Below the pieces are notes generated by a model, which did not search any database, was not told the origin of the DNA, and saw only the letters and a program-made list of their open reading frames with translations. From Deltaproteobacteria bacterium (GTDB lineage: Bacteria; Desulfobacterota; DSM-4660; Desulfatiglandales; Desulfatiglandaceae), in the NCBI GenBank assembly GCA_011051075.1, contig DREN01000409.1:1-7760 (forward strand): DNA of 7,760 bases, given 5' to 3'. The position numbers and the translations under genes are program-made. This document shows positions 1-5,809 of the stretch, in pieces; the stretch's first letter is position 1, and each line of letters opens with the position of its first letter.

Positions 1-473
1 CCCTGGCAGGCTCCCTCTGGAAACCCCAGTGGCCGGCAATATGGGATATGATAAACAAGAACCTTGCCCTGACCGGGTTTCTGTTCGACCTGACAGGGCT
101 GATGATGCTTGTAGGGGTGGTCCTTGCCTTTATAAGGGGCACCGTTAGACGTGGTGCTCGTCCCTCGGGACTTCCGGGTCAGGACCGGCTGGCCCTTGGT
201 CTGATCGGGGGGATCGTTACAGCAGGTTTCATCCTTGAGGGGATGCGGATCGCCCTGACCGGTTACCCTGCTGGATCAGGGTACAGCTTCATAGGGTACG
301 GCATTGCCCTGATGTTTTCTGCACCAAGGGGGCTCACAGAGGTATACGGGTTCATGTGGTACATCCACGCGGTCCTCACAGGGGCCTTTATCGCCTATAT
401 CCCCTTCAGCCGATTGTTGCACATAATCATCGCCCCGGTTGTTGTGGCCATGAATGCGGTGTATCATAAATGA
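1..473 (+). CDS. NarI/DsrM-type cytochrome b membrane protein, C-terminal part (partial)
   Basis: The reading frame is open to the left edge (first full codon at base 3) and ends with TGA at 471-473, so about 156 C-terminal residues are visible. The ATG at 48 is probably internal, because coding continues upstream of it as LAGSLWKPQWPAIWD. The sequence is strongly hydrophobic, with at least three membrane segments: one from about LTGFLF to AFI, one around LGLIGGIVTAGFILEG, and a long C-terminal one from MWYIHAVL to VAMNA. Counting from the ATG at 48, His107 and His125 lie 18 residues apart in WYIHAVLTG and RLLHIIIAPV. That matches the spacing of the last two heme-b ligands of respiratory nitrate reductase gamma subunit (His187 and His205 of E. 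coli NarI). By family it should carry heme b and exchange electrons with quinone. It lies upstream of FAD and iron-sulfur genes and is the likely membrane anchor of the complex. The family is fairly sure; the exact subtype is not. Confidence 0.85.
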   Translation, partial: LAGSLWKPQWPAIWDMINKNLALTGFLFDLTGLMMLVGVVLAFIRGTVRRGARPSGLPGQDRLALGLIGGIVTAGFILEGMRIALTGYPAGSGYSFIGYGIALMFSAPRGLTEVYGFMWYIHAVLTGAFIAYIPFSRLLHIIIAPVVVAMNAVYHK

Positions 474-487
474 CTAATATTTTTTCA

Positions 488-504
488 TCCCGCCATCGGC
501 GGGA
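488..504. repeat. short perfect hairpin in the intergenic gap
   Basis: TCCCGCC and GGCGGGA form a 7-bp perfect stem around the 3-nt loop ATC, 15 bp after the stop of the cytochrome b gene. A run of six T (480-485) lies on the 5' side, not the 3' side, so this is not a classical intrinsic terminator on the + strand. On the minus strand the stem would be followed by A residues. It could stabilise or separate mRNA segments, or be a dispersed intergenic repeat. Confidence 0.5.
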
Positions 505-509
505 CTCAA

Positions 510-527
510 GACGCAGAGGACGCAGAC
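510..527. repeat. two-copy tandem 9-mer
   Basis: GACGCAGAG (510-518) is followed directly by GACGCAGAC (519-527), matching at eight of nine positions. It lies in the gap between the cytochrome b gene and the FAD oxidase gene, next to a different repeat type. No function can be read from the sequence. Confidence 0.5.
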
Positions 528-539
528 TAAACCCCTTAA

Positions 540-580
540 CTTTAGGCCCTTTAGATCACTTTAGTCATTTTAGATCACTT
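540..580. repeat. CTTTAG repeat with 9-10 bp period
   Basis: CTTTAG occurs at 540, 549 and 559, with the variant TTTTAG at 568, giving a period of 9 to 10 bp. The 12-mer TTTAGATCACTT occurs twice, at 550-561 and 569-580. The array sits just upstream of the ribosome binding site of the glcD-like gene. The reverse complement of its core (CTAAAG) recurs downstream of that gene at 1986-2017, so the two arrays face each other across the gene. Confidence 0.65.
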
Positions 581-596
581 CATATAGGGAAACTCC

Positions 597-1976
597 ATGG
601 ACGAAAAAATAAAACAGGCCCTGATCGAAATCGTTGGAAAAGAGAACTATACGGACAGCCTCATTGACATGGTGTCCTTTTCCTACGACGCATCCGAACA
701 CAGCCACAGGCCTGCCTGCGCGGTGTGGCCATCTGACGCTGACCAGGTGGCAAAGATATTAAGGCTTGCAAACAGTGAAAAGATCCCCGTGATCCCCCGG
801 GGCGCAGGCACGGGTCTGTCAGGCATGGCAGTGCCCATCAAGGGAGGGATCATCCTGGATCTCAGCCACATGAACCGTATTGTGAAAATCAGCATTGAAG
901 ACCGGCTGGCGGTCGTAAAGCCGGGAGTCGTCTATGTTGACCTTGAAAAGGCCCTTGAGCCCTTCGGGTTTTTCTTCCCCCCTGATCCGGCAAGCGGAAA
1001 GGTCAGCACCCTTGGAGGGAACGTGGCCACCAACGCCGGCGGGCTCAAAGGGGCCAAGTACGGGACCACCAGGGATTATGTATTAGGTCTTCAGGTTGTC
1101 CTTCCGGACGGCCGGATCATGAGGACAGGCTCCAAGGCCATGAAGAGCGTATCGGGGTACGACCTGACAAGACTCTTTGTGGGCTCGGAGGGTACCCTTG
1201 GGGTGGTTACCGAAATCACCCTCAAAATAAACCCCAAGCCCACTGCCACCAGTACCGCCCTTGCCACCTTTGACAGCCTGGCGGACGCGGGAAATGCCAT
1301 CAATCAGATCATGCACAGCGGCATCATCCCCAGCGCCCTGGAGATATTGGGGAGGGAGACACTGGCGGCCATCAATGAAAACACCGATCTGAACCTGCCC
1401 GAAGTGGACGCCATGCTCTTAGCGGAGACCGACGGTTATACCCGGGAAGAGACCGATTACCAGATAAAAAAGGTGATTCAGGTCTTCGAGGAAAACAACG
1501 CCAGGGAGGTGAAACAGGCCAGGACCGACAAAGAGGTGGAAGACCTGTGGGCGGCCAGAAAATCCGCATACGCGGTCCTTGCCAGGATCAAAACACATTT
1601 TGTCCTGGAGGATGTGACCGTTCCCATGACCCATATTGCCGAGCTCCTAAAGGGAGTTGAGGAGATCTCAAGAAGGCACGATATACAGATTGCCACCTTT
1701 GGTCACGCAGGAGATGGAAACCTGCACCCACAGATCCTCTACGACGGTTACGATCAGGAACAGGTGAGGCGGATGGAGGCGGCAAGCGCCGATCTGTTTA
1801 AGCTTGCCATTGATCTGGACGGGACCCTCACCGGCGAGCATGGAATCGGACTGGCCAAGGCCCCCTACATGACACTGGAACATGACCCTGTGGCCATGGA
1901 TGTGATGCGTCATGTGAAGAAGATGTTTGACCCTAACAATATCCTCAACCCGGGCAAGATGGGATTGGAGGAATAA
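597..1976 (+). CDS. glcD: GlcD-type FAD-linked oxidase (glycolate / D-lactate / 2-hydroxy acid dehydrogenase)
   Basis: This 459-residue protein has the usual length and order of the GlcD/D-lactate dehydrogenase family. The FAD-binding PCMH domain (about residues 35-215) contains PRGAGTGLSG (67-76), PPDPAS (128-133), TLGGNVATNAGG (138-149) and GSEGTLGVVTEI (196-207). The C-terminal FAD-oxidase domain (about 215-457) has HAGDGNLH (370-377), GEHGIG (413-418) and MFDPNNILNPGK (443-454). The His residues of the first two motifs (His370, His377, His415) correspond to the metal and substrate site of this family. The expected reaction is oxidation of a 2-hydroxy acid to the 2-oxo acid with electron transfer to FAD; the substrate cannot be told from sequence. 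The ATG at 597 is supported by AGGGA at 586-590. The HdrD-like genes that follow are the natural electron acceptors, as GlcF is for GlcD. Cytoplasmic, with no signal peptide. Confidence 0.93.
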   Translation: MDEKIKQALIEIVGKENYTDSLIDMVSFSYDASEHSHRPACAVWPSDADQVAKILRLANSEKIPVIPRGAGTGLSGMAVPIKGGIILDLSHMNRIVKISIEDRLAVVKPGVVYVDLEKALEPFGFFFPPDPASGKVSTLGGNVATNAGGLKGAKYGTTRDYVLGLQVVLPDGRIMRTGSKAMKSVSGYDLTRLFVGSEGTLGVVTEITLKINPKPTATSTALATFDSLADAGNAINQIMHSGIIPSALEILGRETLAAINENTDLNLPEVDAMLLAETDGYTREETDYQIKKVIQVFEENNAREVKQARTDKEVEDLWAARKSAYAVLARIKTHFVLEDVTVPMTHIAELLKGVEEISRRHDIQIATFGHAGDGNLHPQILYDGYDQEQVRRMEAASADLFKLAIDLDGTLTGEHGIGLAKAPYMTLEHDPVAMDVMRHVKKMFDPNNILNPGKMGLEE

Positions 1977-1979
1977 GAA

Positions 1980-2018
1980 AAGTGCCTAAAGTTTGAAGTG
2001 CCTAAAGTGAACTAAAGT
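1980..2018. repeat. CTAAAG direct repeats (AAGTGCCTAAAGT twice)
   Basis: The 13-mer AAGTGCCTAAAGT occurs at 1980-1992 and again at 1996-2008, followed by a third CTAAAG at 2012-2017. The repeats begin three bases after the glcD-like stop codon and fill much of the 80-bp gap before the first HdrD-like gene. The core is the reverse complement of the CTTTAG array upstream of glcD. Confidence 0.65.
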
Positions 2019-2056
2019 TGATGAATTTGTTTCTCTTTCCAAATGGGAGATAATGA

Positions 2057-3160
2057 ATGGAATCAAAGTACGAATTTGAAGAGAAGTACCGCGAGCAGAT
2101 CCTTAAATGCTCCCGTTGCGGGTTCTGTCAGGCGGTCTGCCCCGTGTACGGCGCCACCCTCCGGCCCGCCCTTAACGCCCGGGGCAAGATGCTCCTTTTA
2201 AAGGAGGTCATGGACGGAAAAATTGGGCTTGACGATCAACTCATCGAGACACTTTTTCAGTGCACCACCTGCGCCAACTGTTTTCACAACTGCCCCTCCG
2301 GGGTGGATGTGCCCGAGATCATAAAGGCGGTCAGGCAGGATATGGTCAGGGCAGGGTCATGCCACCCGGCCTTTGAGGGGATGAACGAGGTCCTTGAAAA
2401 GCACACCAATATCTATGCAGAAGACGAGCCCGAAGACTTTGAGAGGGTAAGGAACAGGAAGGCGGAGTACGTCTACTTCATCGGCTGTGTCGGATCGTAC
2501 CGCGAGGACGAGCCTACCATGGCCGCTTTGGACCTGCTTGATCGCCTCAAGGTTGATTACACCCTTATAGACGAGGTATGCTGCAGCGGTGTCCTTGAAG
2601 ATGTGGGATTTAGCATCAAGGAACACCTTGCAGAGAAAAATATGGCCCTGATCCTGGAAACCGGCGCGGGAACGGTGATCACCGGCTGCCCCTACTGCTT
2701 CCGCACCTTCAACGACAAACTCCAGTACTCCAGGCTCAGGGAGGCCGGGGTCAAGGTTGTACACATTACCCAGTTTCTGCAGGATTTTGGTTTTGGTGTG
2801 AAAACGGATAAACGGGTGACCTATCACGACCCGTGCGATCTGGGACGGCACTGCGGCATATACGAAGAGCCGCGTAACACCATCAGGAAGATCGCCACGG
2901 ACTTTGTGGAGATGCCAGACAACCGCGAAAACGCCCTCTGCTGCGGAGCGGGCGGGGGTGTACGGGGGGCCTATGCCAAGAACTCCATTGCCATGGCCAG
3001 GCGCAGGCTTGAACAGGTGGAAGAGGTGGGGGCCGAGATTGTCCTGACCGAGTGTAACTCCTGCGTCCATAACCTGGCCAACGCCAAACTGCGGAGGCAG
3101 AAATTCAGGGTATACAGCACAACGGAGTTTATCAACGAGTTAATGGAAGAGGCAGAATAG
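2057..3160 (+). CDS. HdrD/GlcF-like (Fe-S)-binding protein with two CCG domains, copy 1
   Basis: This 367-residue soluble protein starts with a ferredoxin-type region binding two [4Fe-4S] clusters: Cys18, 21, 24, 28 with the last Cys followed by Pro, and Cys69, 72, 75, 79, again CP. Two cysteine-rich CCG domains (DUF224) follow. The first has Cys144, Cys175-Cys176 and Cys211/214, with the Cys pair written CCSG rather than CCG. The second has Cys260 in HDPCDLGR, CCG at 295-297 and Cys333/336. In heterodisulfide reductase HdrB/HdrD, such domains hold the noncubane clusters that cleave disulfides; in GlcF-type proteins they sit beside a GlcD flavoprotein. Here the gene follows a GlcD-like gene, so it probably takes electrons from that flavin. 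The start ATG at 2057 has GGGAGA at 2045-2050. A duplicate-like second copy lies at 3711-4898. The true electron acceptor (lipoyl disulfide, cytochrome b or both) is inference. Confidence 0.9.
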   Translation: MESKYEFEEKYREQILKCSRCGFCQAVCPVYGATLRPALNARGKMLLLKEVMDGKIGLDDQLIETLFQCTTCANCFHNCPSGVDVPEIIKAVRQDMVRAGSCHPAFEGMNEVLEKHTNIYAEDEPEDFERVRNRKAEYVYFIGCVGSYREDEPTMAALDLLDRLKVDYTLIDEVCCSGVLEDVGFSIKEHLAEKNMALILETGAGTVITGCPYCFRTFNDKLQYSRLREAGVKVVHITQFLQDFGFGVKTDKRVTYHDPCDLGRHCGIYEEPRNTIRKIATDFVEMPDNRENALCCGAGGGVRGAYAKNSIAMARRRLEQVEEVGAEIVLTECNSCVHNLANAKLRRQKFRVYSTTEFINELMEEAE

Positions 3161-3166
3161 AAACAT

Positions 3167-3177
3167 AAGGAGGAGGG
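3167..3177 (+). promoter_or_regulatory. strong ribosome binding site of the lipoyl-carrier gene
   Basis: AAGGAGGAGGG ends 4 bp before the ATG at 3182 and is close to the full anti-16S complement. It favours 3182 over the next in-frame ATG at 3203. It is much stronger than the sites of the neighbouring genes, consistent with a carrier protein needed in excess. Confidence 0.7.
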
Positions 3178-3181
3178 AAAG

Positions 3182-3604
3182 ATGGAGATAGAAGGGTACA
3201 ACATGCCGGACGATCTTTACTACGAAGAAAATCACTTCTGGGTCAAGGAGGAGGGGGACCTGCTCATCATGGGCATGGATGATTTTGCCCAGGCCTTGGC
3301 TGGAGAGATCGTCTACGTCCAGCTCCCGGACGATGGCAAGAGGCTGAAGTTGGGCAAGAAGTTTGCCAAGATAGAGTCGGGAAAATGGCTTGGCAAGGTA
3401 TATGCCCCTGTAAACGGCGAACTGGTTGGGGTGAACGAAGAGCTTGAGACCAACCCCGGACTGATCAACGATGACTGCTACGGCAAGGGCTGGATGTACA
3501 AGATCAGGCCTGATGACAAGGGAGAGCTGGAAAACCTGATGAAGGGCAGAGAAGCGGTGGAAAAATGGCTCTTAGCGGAGATTGAGAAGTACGCGGAGGA
3601 GTAA
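3182..3604 (+). CDS. GcvH-like lipoyl carrier protein (possible LbpA-type)
   Basis: This 140-residue acidic protein has the glycine-cleavage H-protein fold: an N-terminal block with HFWVKEEGD, a lipoyl-lysine hairpin and a C-terminal GKGWMYKIRP. Lys68 in ESGKWLGKVYAPV aligns with the lipoylated lysine of GcvH, which in E. coli reads ESVKAASDIYAPV. Gly67 and Trp69 replace the usual Val and Ala around the lysine. No gcvP or gcvT lies nearby; the gene instead sits between two HdrD-like genes. That placement resembles the lipoate-binding proteins (LbpA) of sHdr sulfur-oxidation clusters, which carry intermediates on lipoate for Hdr-like enzymes. I infer that the lipoyl dithiol/disulfide is a substrate or redox partner of the CCG domains. 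No lipoate ligase or lipoyl synthase is in the window. A stand-alone H protein for glycine cleavage remains possible but fits the context less well. Confidence 0.87.
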   Translation: MEIEGYNMPDDLYYEENHFWVKEEGDLLIMGMDDFAQALAGEIVYVQLPDDGKRLKLGKKFAKIESGKWLGKVYAPVNGELVGVNEELETNPGLINDDCYGKGWMYKIRPDDKGELENLMKGREAVEKWLLAEIEKYAEE

Positions 3605-3617
3605 CGGTTAAGAAACT

Positions 3618-3694
3618 GGAAATTTGAAATTCGAAATCAGACAATGAAGGGGCAACCCCTCTAATTTCAAACCTAATTTCCAATTTCCAATTTC
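3618..3694. repeat. 7-bp GAAATTN repeats forming an inverted repeat with a central hairpin
   Basis: The left side carries GAAATTT (3619), GAAATTC (3626) and GAAATCA (3633) with a 7-bp period. The right side carries the inverse, AATTTC, at 3663, 3675, 3682 and 3689, the last three also 7 bp apart. TTTGAAATT (3623-3631) is exactly complementary to AATTTCAAA (3663-3671), and GGAAATT (3618-3624) to AATTTCC (3675-3681). The space between holds a small hairpin, AGGGG (3648-3652), loop CAA, CCCCT (3656-3660). The 106-bp gap is AT-rich against GC-rich genes. No T-run follows, so a terminator is not indicated; mRNA processing or a dispersed intergenic repeat are options. Confidence 0.7.
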
Positions 3695-3710
3695 TAATAT
3701 CAAGTACTAT

Positions 3711-4898
3711 ATGTCCAATCAAGATTACAACATGCGGCAGCTCTTAGAGATGGGGGCCTGCACAAACTGTCAGGTCTGCGCCGATGTGTGCCCCGCTGTT
3801 TCAGCCTCCCTTGACGGGCACCTGTCGGCCGTTTACCGCATCAAAGGCCTCAAGGAGGTCCTTAAAAGGCGGGCAGGGTTCCTGGGCAGGCTTTTCCGCA
3901 GAAAACCCCTGTCTCAGGAGGAGTGGAAGGGGTTCAGCGATACGGTCTTTCGCTGCACCCTCTGCGGAAACTGCCAGGAGATATGCCCTGTGGGTATCAA
4001 TCTCAAGGACCTGTGGCTCTCCCTCCGGCAGGACCTTGTCCATTCTGATCACTACCCTAAAAAGATCAACATGATCAGGGACAACCTGGCAGAAGATCGC
4101 AACGTCTTTGCCGAAGATAACGAGGAACGAGCCGAGTGGGTGGAGGACATGCCCAATCCCCCTGATGACGGGTATATGAGGGAAAAGGCCCGGGTGGTTT
4201 ACTTTACCGGGTGCACGGCCGCCTACTTTCCGGTGGCCCAGAAGATCCCCATGGCCCTTGCGGAGATCCTTGACAGGAGCAATGTTGATTTCACCCTCCT
4301 TGGAGAGGATGAGTGGTGCTGCGGTTTTCCCATGTTGGGCGCGGGGTTAATGGATATGTTCGAGCCCTTCAGGGACCATAACCTTGAGGCCCTTCGTGAA
4401 AAAGGGGCCAGGGAGGTCCTTTTTGCGTGTCCCTCCTGTTATCAGATGTGGCGGGAGTTTTACCCTCCGGAGTTCAGGATAAGCCACGCCACCCAGTTTA
4501 TTACACGCCTGATCAGGGAGGAGCGTGTGCCCCTCCGGGAGTTGGACATGACCGTTACCTACCACGACCCCTGCGATCTGGGCCGCGGGGCCAGGGAGTT
4601 TGACGCCCCCAGGGAGGTAATCCGATCCATCCCGGGCCTTAGCTTTGTGGAGCTGCCCCGGAACCGTGAAAACTGCCAGTGCTGCGGGGGCGGAGGTAAC
4701 CTGGAGATGGTGGACGCAGGGCTTTCCGCTCAGATCGCGGGACAAAAAATAGAGGAGATCCTGAGTACCGGGGCTGACGCGGTCATCACCTCATGCCAGC
4801 AGTGCGTCAGGACCATGATGACATACGTGAGGAGGAACAAGATCGCCCTTGAGGTACTGGATATTACCCAGCTTGTCCATCGTGCCCTTGAGAAATGA
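3711..4898 (+). CDS. HdrD-like (Fe-S)-binding protein with two CCG domains, copy 2
   Basis: This 395-residue soluble protein has the same plan as the gene at 2057-3160. There are two [4Fe-4S] motifs (Cys17, 20, 23, 27 and Cys82, 85, 88, 92) and two CCG domains. CCG domain 1 has Cys168, CCG at 203-205 and Cys240/243; CCG domain 2 has Cys288 in YHDPCDLGR, CCG at 324-326 followed by GGG, and Cys362/365. The two ferredoxin motifs are separated by a basic stretch (about residues 47-72) longer than in copy 1. Shared stretches such as HDPCDLGR and NREN before CCG suggest an old duplication. By family the protein transfers electrons to or from a disulfide, a membrane cytochrome or a partner flavoprotein. 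The ATG at 3711 lacks a recognisable Shine-Dalgarno sequence, and the frame stays open some way into the repeat region upstream. The start is therefore the best guess, chosen because MSNQDYNMRQLLEMGACTNC fits the family N-terminus. Confidence 0.9.
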   Translation: MSNQDYNMRQLLEMGACTNCQVCADVCPAVSASLDGHLSAVYRIKGLKEVLKRRAGFLGRLFRRKPLSQEEWKGFSDTVFRCTLCGNCQEICPVGINLKDLWLSLRQDLVHSDHYPKKINMIRDNLAEDRNVFAEDNEERAEWVEDMPNPPDDGYMREKARVVYFTGCTAAYFPVAQKIPMALAEILDRSNVDFTLLGEDEWCCGFPMLGAGLMDMFEPFRDHNLEALREKGAREVLFACPSCYQMWREFYPPEFRISHATQFITRLIREERVPLRELDMTVTYHDPCDLGRGAREFDAPREVIRSIPGLSFVELPRNRENCQCCGGGGNLEMVDAGLSAQIAGQKIEEILSTGADAVITSCQQCVRTMMTYVRRNKIALEVLDITQLVHRALEK

Positions 4899-4910
4899 GG
4901 GGCCCCGGGG

Positions 4911-4917
4911 AAGGAGG
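4911..4917 (+). promoter_or_regulatory. ribosome binding site that fixes the selenoprotein start
   Basis: AAGGAGG lies 6 bp before the ATG at 4924. This strong site is not near the GTG at 5023 where an uninterrupted open reading frame would have to begin. It supports translation starting at 4924 and reading through the TGA at 4966. Confidence 0.85.
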
Positions 4918-4923
4918 ACTGCC

Positions 4924-5556
4924 ATGCCCACACCCTTGACGCTTGAGATATTTTCCGATTACATCTGACCCTGGTGCTACTTCATTACCGGGAGTATTGA
5001 ACGGCTCAAAAACGAATATGCAGTGGGTGTACGATGGCGGGCCTTTCCACTCCACCCGAACACGCCGGAGGAGGGGCTTTCCCTTGAAGAACTCTTTAAG
5101 AACTACCCTGTAAATGTGGATGAAATCAAAAGCCGCTCGAAAAAAAAGGCAGCGGAACTGAACCTCCCCTTCGGAGACAGGACAAGGACCTATAACAGTC
5201 GTCTCTCCCAGGAAATGGGGCTCTGGGCCGAGTCAAAAGGGAGGGGTGATCAATTTCACATGGCCGCCTTCAGGGCATACTTTGTACACGGCAGAAATAT
5301 CGCTAAAATCCCGGTGATTCTTGGTCTGACTGCCGAAGCTGGACTCCCTCGAGACGAGGCAGAGACGGTTATTTCAGAAAGGGCCTTCAGGGACCGGGTG
5401 GATGAGGACTGGGCCATTTCCAGGGCAAGGGGAATCACGGCCGTCCCCACCTTCATGATCGAGCAGGATAAACTGGTGGGCGCACAGCCTTATGAGACCC
5501 TTGAAAGATTCCTGGTGGAGCACGGCATAGGAAAGGCAGGGGGAGCAGGCAACTGA
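4924..5556 (+). CDS. DsbA/FrnE-family thiol oxidoreductase, selenocysteine-containing (UPWC active site)
   Basis: Reading from the ATG at 4924 gives a 210-residue protein with one in-frame TGA at codon 15 (4966-4968). The local sequence is IFSDYI-U-PWCYF, exactly where DsbA/FrnE proteins have CPWC, so TGA most likely encodes selenocysteine (Sec15) paired with Cys18. The cis-proline loop of the thioredoxin fold is present as GITAVPTF, with Pro175. Sec15 and Cys18 are the only Sec/Cys residues in the protein. There is no signal peptide, so it should be cytoplasmic. The frame resumes at full family quality after the TGA, which argues against a decayed gene. The gene starts 25 bp after the second HdrD-like gene and is probably the last gene of the operon. 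A role in redox exchange with the neighbouring lipoyl carrier or CCG proteins is inference. Callers that treat TGA as stop would begin at GTG 5023 and miss the active site. The related isomerase NahD-type proteins use Ser here, so a non-redox role is less likely. Confidence 0.92.
4966..5001 (+). promoter_or_regulatory. Sec UGA codon and bacterial SECIS element
   Basis: Twelve nucleotides after the TGA, TTCATTAC (4981-4988) pairs with GTATTGAA (4994-5001). The 8-bp stem has a single U-U mismatch (4985/4997) and a 5-nt loop, CGGGA (4989-4993). The loop begins 20 nt downstream of the UGA and has G at its second position. Both agree with the known bacterial SECIS rules (stem-loop within roughly 16-37 nt, G among the first loop bases). 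It would recruit SelB with Sec-tRNA. The fold was paired by hand, not by an energy program. Confidence 0.82.
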
Positions 5557-5612
5557 CAGGATGCTGTTTCAGGGCTCACACAGGAGTCGTTGAGGGCCTC
5601 TAAGGAGAAAAT

Positions 5613-5628
5613 GGTATCATATGTTACC
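5613..5628. promoter_or_regulatory. 16-bp near-perfect palindrome, candidate operator
   Basis: GGTATCATATGTTACC reads the same on both strands except for one mismatched pair (T5617/T5624). It lies in the 253-bp gap between the selenoprotein gene and the IclR-family gene, about 135 bp before the -35 box. IclR-family dimers bind palindromes of about this size, often upstream of their own gene. No second copy was noticed in the window. The rest of this gap shows no gene. Confidence 0.4.
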
Positions 5629-5762
5629 TAAAACCTACATTCAATTTCTTGAAAGAGAGATATAAAACTCACCTCAACACGCACGAAAACCCGCCTTCCC
5701 AATAGAATCAGGCCAGAAGACCTTTCGAGACCAAAAATCTTGATCACCTCTAAACTTTTTCC

Positions 5763-5791
5763 TTGAAAACCCCTGCCCATCCTTTTATAAT
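5763..5791 (+). promoter_or_regulatory. sigma70-type promoter of the IclR-aminotransferase unit
   Basis: TTGAAA (5763-5768) and TATAAT (5786-5791) are separated by exactly 17 bp, five of six and six of six matches to the housekeeping consensus. Transcription would start near 5798, leaving a leader of about 12 nt with GAGG at 5799-5802, 7 bp before the ATG at 5810. It makes the right block a separate transcription unit. Confidence 0.75.
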
Positions 5792-5809
5792 ACAAAATGA
5801 GGTTTCGCA

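Noticed and set aside
480..504. intrinsic terminator after the cytochrome b gene
   Set aside because: The T-run precedes the hairpin instead of following it on the + strand.
470..667. 65-codon + strand frame bridging the first gap
   Set aside because: It translates the intergenic repeats and the start of glcD in the wrong frame; low-complexity, Arg-rich product.
2357..3070. 237-codon open frame on the minus strand
   Set aside because: Antisense shadow of the first HdrD-like gene, whose conserved Cys motifs define the true frame.
4966..4968. TGA read as a nonsense mutation (pseudogene)
   Set aside because: The codon replaces the one residue where Cys-to-Sec exchange is expected, the rest of the frame is intact, and a SECIS-like hairpin follows.
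5023..5556. GTG start giving a 177-residue DsbA-like protein
   Set aside because: It would lack the active site and the first strand of the thioredoxin fold; no ribosome binding site precedes it, while ATG 4924 has AAGGAGG.
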